Shown piece after piece: positions 62,867 to 64,000 of a stretch of 64,000 nt of DNA. Under the pieces are notes generated by a model. That model was not told the origin of the DNA. It made no database searches and worked only from the letters and a program-made list of their open reading frames with translations. Made by a program: the position numbers and the translations under genes. How positions within the stretch are numbered: position 1 is the first letter of the stretch; every line of letters begins with the position of its first letter. The stretch covers positions 872,479 through 936,478 of the forward strand of contig NZ_FNGA01000002.1 in assembly GCF_900101105.1 (NCBI RefSeq), given 5' to 3'. The stretch comes from Maridesulfovibrio ferrireducens. GTDB taxonomy: Bacteria > Desulfobacterota > Desulfovibrionia > Desulfovibrionales > Desulfovibrionaceae.

Positions 62867-63856
62867 ATGAAAATTGCTGTTATCGGTGCCGGAGCTTGGG
62901 GCACAACTTTAGCAAACACCCTTGCCAAAAATAATCACAATGTCAGTCTTTGGGTCAGAGAGCAGGAACTTGTTGATGAAATAAAGAAAACCGGACGCAA
63001 CACAGTCTTTTTACCGGACTTTGAGCTTTCCGAAAAACTTATCTGTGACAGTGACCCTGAAAAAGTCATGAAGGACGCAGACTATTTTATCCTAGTTGTT
63101 CCGAGTCAGTTTATGCGCTCCGCTCTCAGCGATTTAAAACAATTTTTCCCCCAGAATCCAGCTATTATCTGCGCAAGCAAAGGAATAGAACTAAACACCG
63201 GCGCACCAATGTCGCAGGTAATTTTCGAAACACTTGAAGGGCTAAACCCCAGATACGGGCACATTTCCGGCCCTACTTTTGCTTATGAACTTAGCGCTGA
63301 AATGCCTACTTCACTGGCATTTGGCTGTGAAGACGAAAAATTGGGCAAAGAAGTTCAAGAAATTTTCGCCTGTGATTACGTACGAGTCTACACCAACCCC
63401 GATTTCCGAGGAGTTGAAATTGGCGGCGCTATAAAAAACATTATGGCTATTGCAGCAGGAATCGCTGACGGTCTTAAATTCGGACATAACGCCCGGGCCG
63501 CGCTCATTACCCGAGGAATTGCGGAAATGAGTAGACTTGGAGTTGCAATGGGTGCGAACCCCGCAACTTTTATGGGACTTTCAGGACTCGGTGATCTGGT
63601 GCTTACCTGCACAGGAGATCTCTCCCGAAACAGACAGGTCGGTTTAAAGCTGGGACAAGGTCTTAAGCTTTCTGAAATTCTCAAAATGAGAATGGTAGCT
63701 GAAGGAGTTAAAACAACGGAATCAGTTCATGCCTTAGCTCAAAAGTTAGGTGTGGAAATGCCCATAACCGAACAAGTCTACCAAATCCTATACAAAGACA
63801 AAAACCCGGCAACAGCTGTTCGCGACCTGATGGGACGCGATCTTAAACCAGAATAA
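62867..63856 (+). CDS. gpsA: NAD(P)-dependent glycerol-3-phosphate dehydrogenase
   Basis: Reduces dihydroxyacetone phosphate to sn-glycerol 3-phosphate for phospholipid synthesis. 329 aa: Rossmann start KIAVIGAGAWGTTLANTLAKN, FILVVPSQFMRSAL, CASKGIELNTG, HISGPTFAYELSAEMPTSLAFG, the catalytic region GVEIGGAIKNIMAIAAGIADGLKFGHNARAALITRGIAEMSRLG with Lys near residue 192, and LSGLGDLVLTCTGDLSRNRQVG. The ATG at 62867 has AAGGAG; an upstream ATG eight codons earlier is not supported. The partial lipoprotein gene follows 20 bp later. Confidence 0.95.
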   Translation: MKIAVIGAGAWGTTLANTLAKNNHNVSLWVREQELVDEIKKTGRNTVFLPDFELSEKLICDSDPEKVMKDADYFILVVPSQFMRSALSDLKQFFPQNPAIICASKGIELNTGAPMSQVIFETLEGLNPRYGHISGPTFAYELSAEMPTSLAFGCEDEKLGKEVQEIFACDYVRVYTNPDFRGVEIGGAIKNIMAIAAGIADGLKFGHNARAALITRGIAEMSRLGVAMGANPATFMGLSGLGDLVLTCTGDLSRNRQVGLKLGQGLKLSEILKMRMVAEGVKTTESVHALAQKLGVEMPITEQVYQILYKDKNPATAVRDLMGRDLKPE

Positions 63857-63876
63857 AAACGGAAAAGGAGTTAGCT

Positions 63877-64000
63877 ATGAAAAGACTTTTAACAGTTATC
63901 GCTACACTGCTGATTTTAGGCGGATGTTCCTCATGGCATAATTCAAATATAGTTGACCCTGCACAGCGGAATAAAATTCTTGCAAAGGATAAAGCTTTCT
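63877..64000 (+). CDS. Lipoprotein (partial, C-terminus outside window)
   Basis: The first 41 codons of a lipoprotein: KRLLTVIATLLILGGCSSWHN has a lipobox LGGC with the Cys at residue 17, followed by Ser-Ser, which suggests outer-membrane sorting. AAGGAG lies 9 bp upstream of the ATG. It is 20 bp after gpsA and probably in the same transcript. No fold can be assigned. Confidence 0.7.
   Translation, partial: MKRLLTVIATLLILGGCSSWHNSNIVDPAQRNKILAKDKAF

Overview
The window looks like a chromosomal segment of a low-GC, probably marine member of the Desulfovibrionales (Desulfovibrio/Maridesulfovibrio-like sulfate reducers). Supporting traits seen here are a periplasmic tetraheme cytochrome c3, several octaheme cytochromes, a MoeA fused to a periplasmic-binding-type domain, futalosine-type menaquinone synthesis, an AhbA/B-like siroheme decarboxylase subunit and a Na+-pumping oxaloacetate decarboxylase. 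The species is an inference; no rRNA is present. Both ends cut genes: a cation antiporter on the left and a lipoprotein on the right.

Layout. 1-6.3 kb: partial antiporter, then a + strand run argB, mobB-FeS, moeA, moeA-PBP and an unknown gene, mostly molybdenum cofactor maturation. 6.4-11.9 kb: a four-gene redox operon (Tat-exported ferredoxin, small membrane protein, octaheme cytochrome, cytochrome b) with a good sigma-54 promoter, diverging from the gene of a sigma-54 activator; a 20-bp perfect palindrome lies between them. 11.9-17.2 kb: citrate synthase with a long structured leader, a tRNA-Leu carrying a small island bounded by a 23-bp direct repeat (Crp-type regulator, HAD hydrolase, PACE transporter), and two unknown genes. 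17.3-19.5 kb: a candidate new structured RNA of about 310 nt with its own promoter and terminator, then a DEAD-box helicase. 19.5-23.1 kb: a cytochrome bd-superfamily subunit fused to an octaheme c domain, plus a membrane partner. 23.2-30.9 kb: second tRNA-Leu, EamA transporter, secreted coiled-coil protein, metF, DUF4136 lipoprotein, PilZ protein, glycosyltransferase, chemoreceptor. 31-36.3 kb: PEP carboxykinase and the oxaloacetate decarboxylase pump oadAGB, with a small unannotated last cistron. 37-44 kb: FeoB-associated small protein, a 57-aa membrane protein, a lone CbiM, MATE pump, HU, groES-groEL, MarR/YciI pair. 44-56.6 kb: PurSL, an HDOD-PAS-GGDEF protein, polyprenyl synthase, futalosine hydrolase, nucleotide-sugar dehydrogenase, MenG, a possible attenuator, a very acidic 658-aa protein, cytochrome c3. 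56.7-64 kb: cobJ-cbiG, hemL-ahb (tetrapyrroles), a NapC/NrfH-like plus HAO-like octaheme pair, gpsA and a partial lipoprotein.

Common thread: respiratory electron transfer and its cofactors. Five genes carry 32 c-type heme motifs between them, and neighbouring genes make menaquinone (polyprenyl synthase, MqnB, MenG), heme and cobalamin (HemL, Ahb, CobJ, CbiG, CbiM) and molybdopterin (MobB, two MoeA). No CRISPR array, insertion sequence, integrase or rRNA was seen. Functional calls rest on motif reading; no search or folding program was run.
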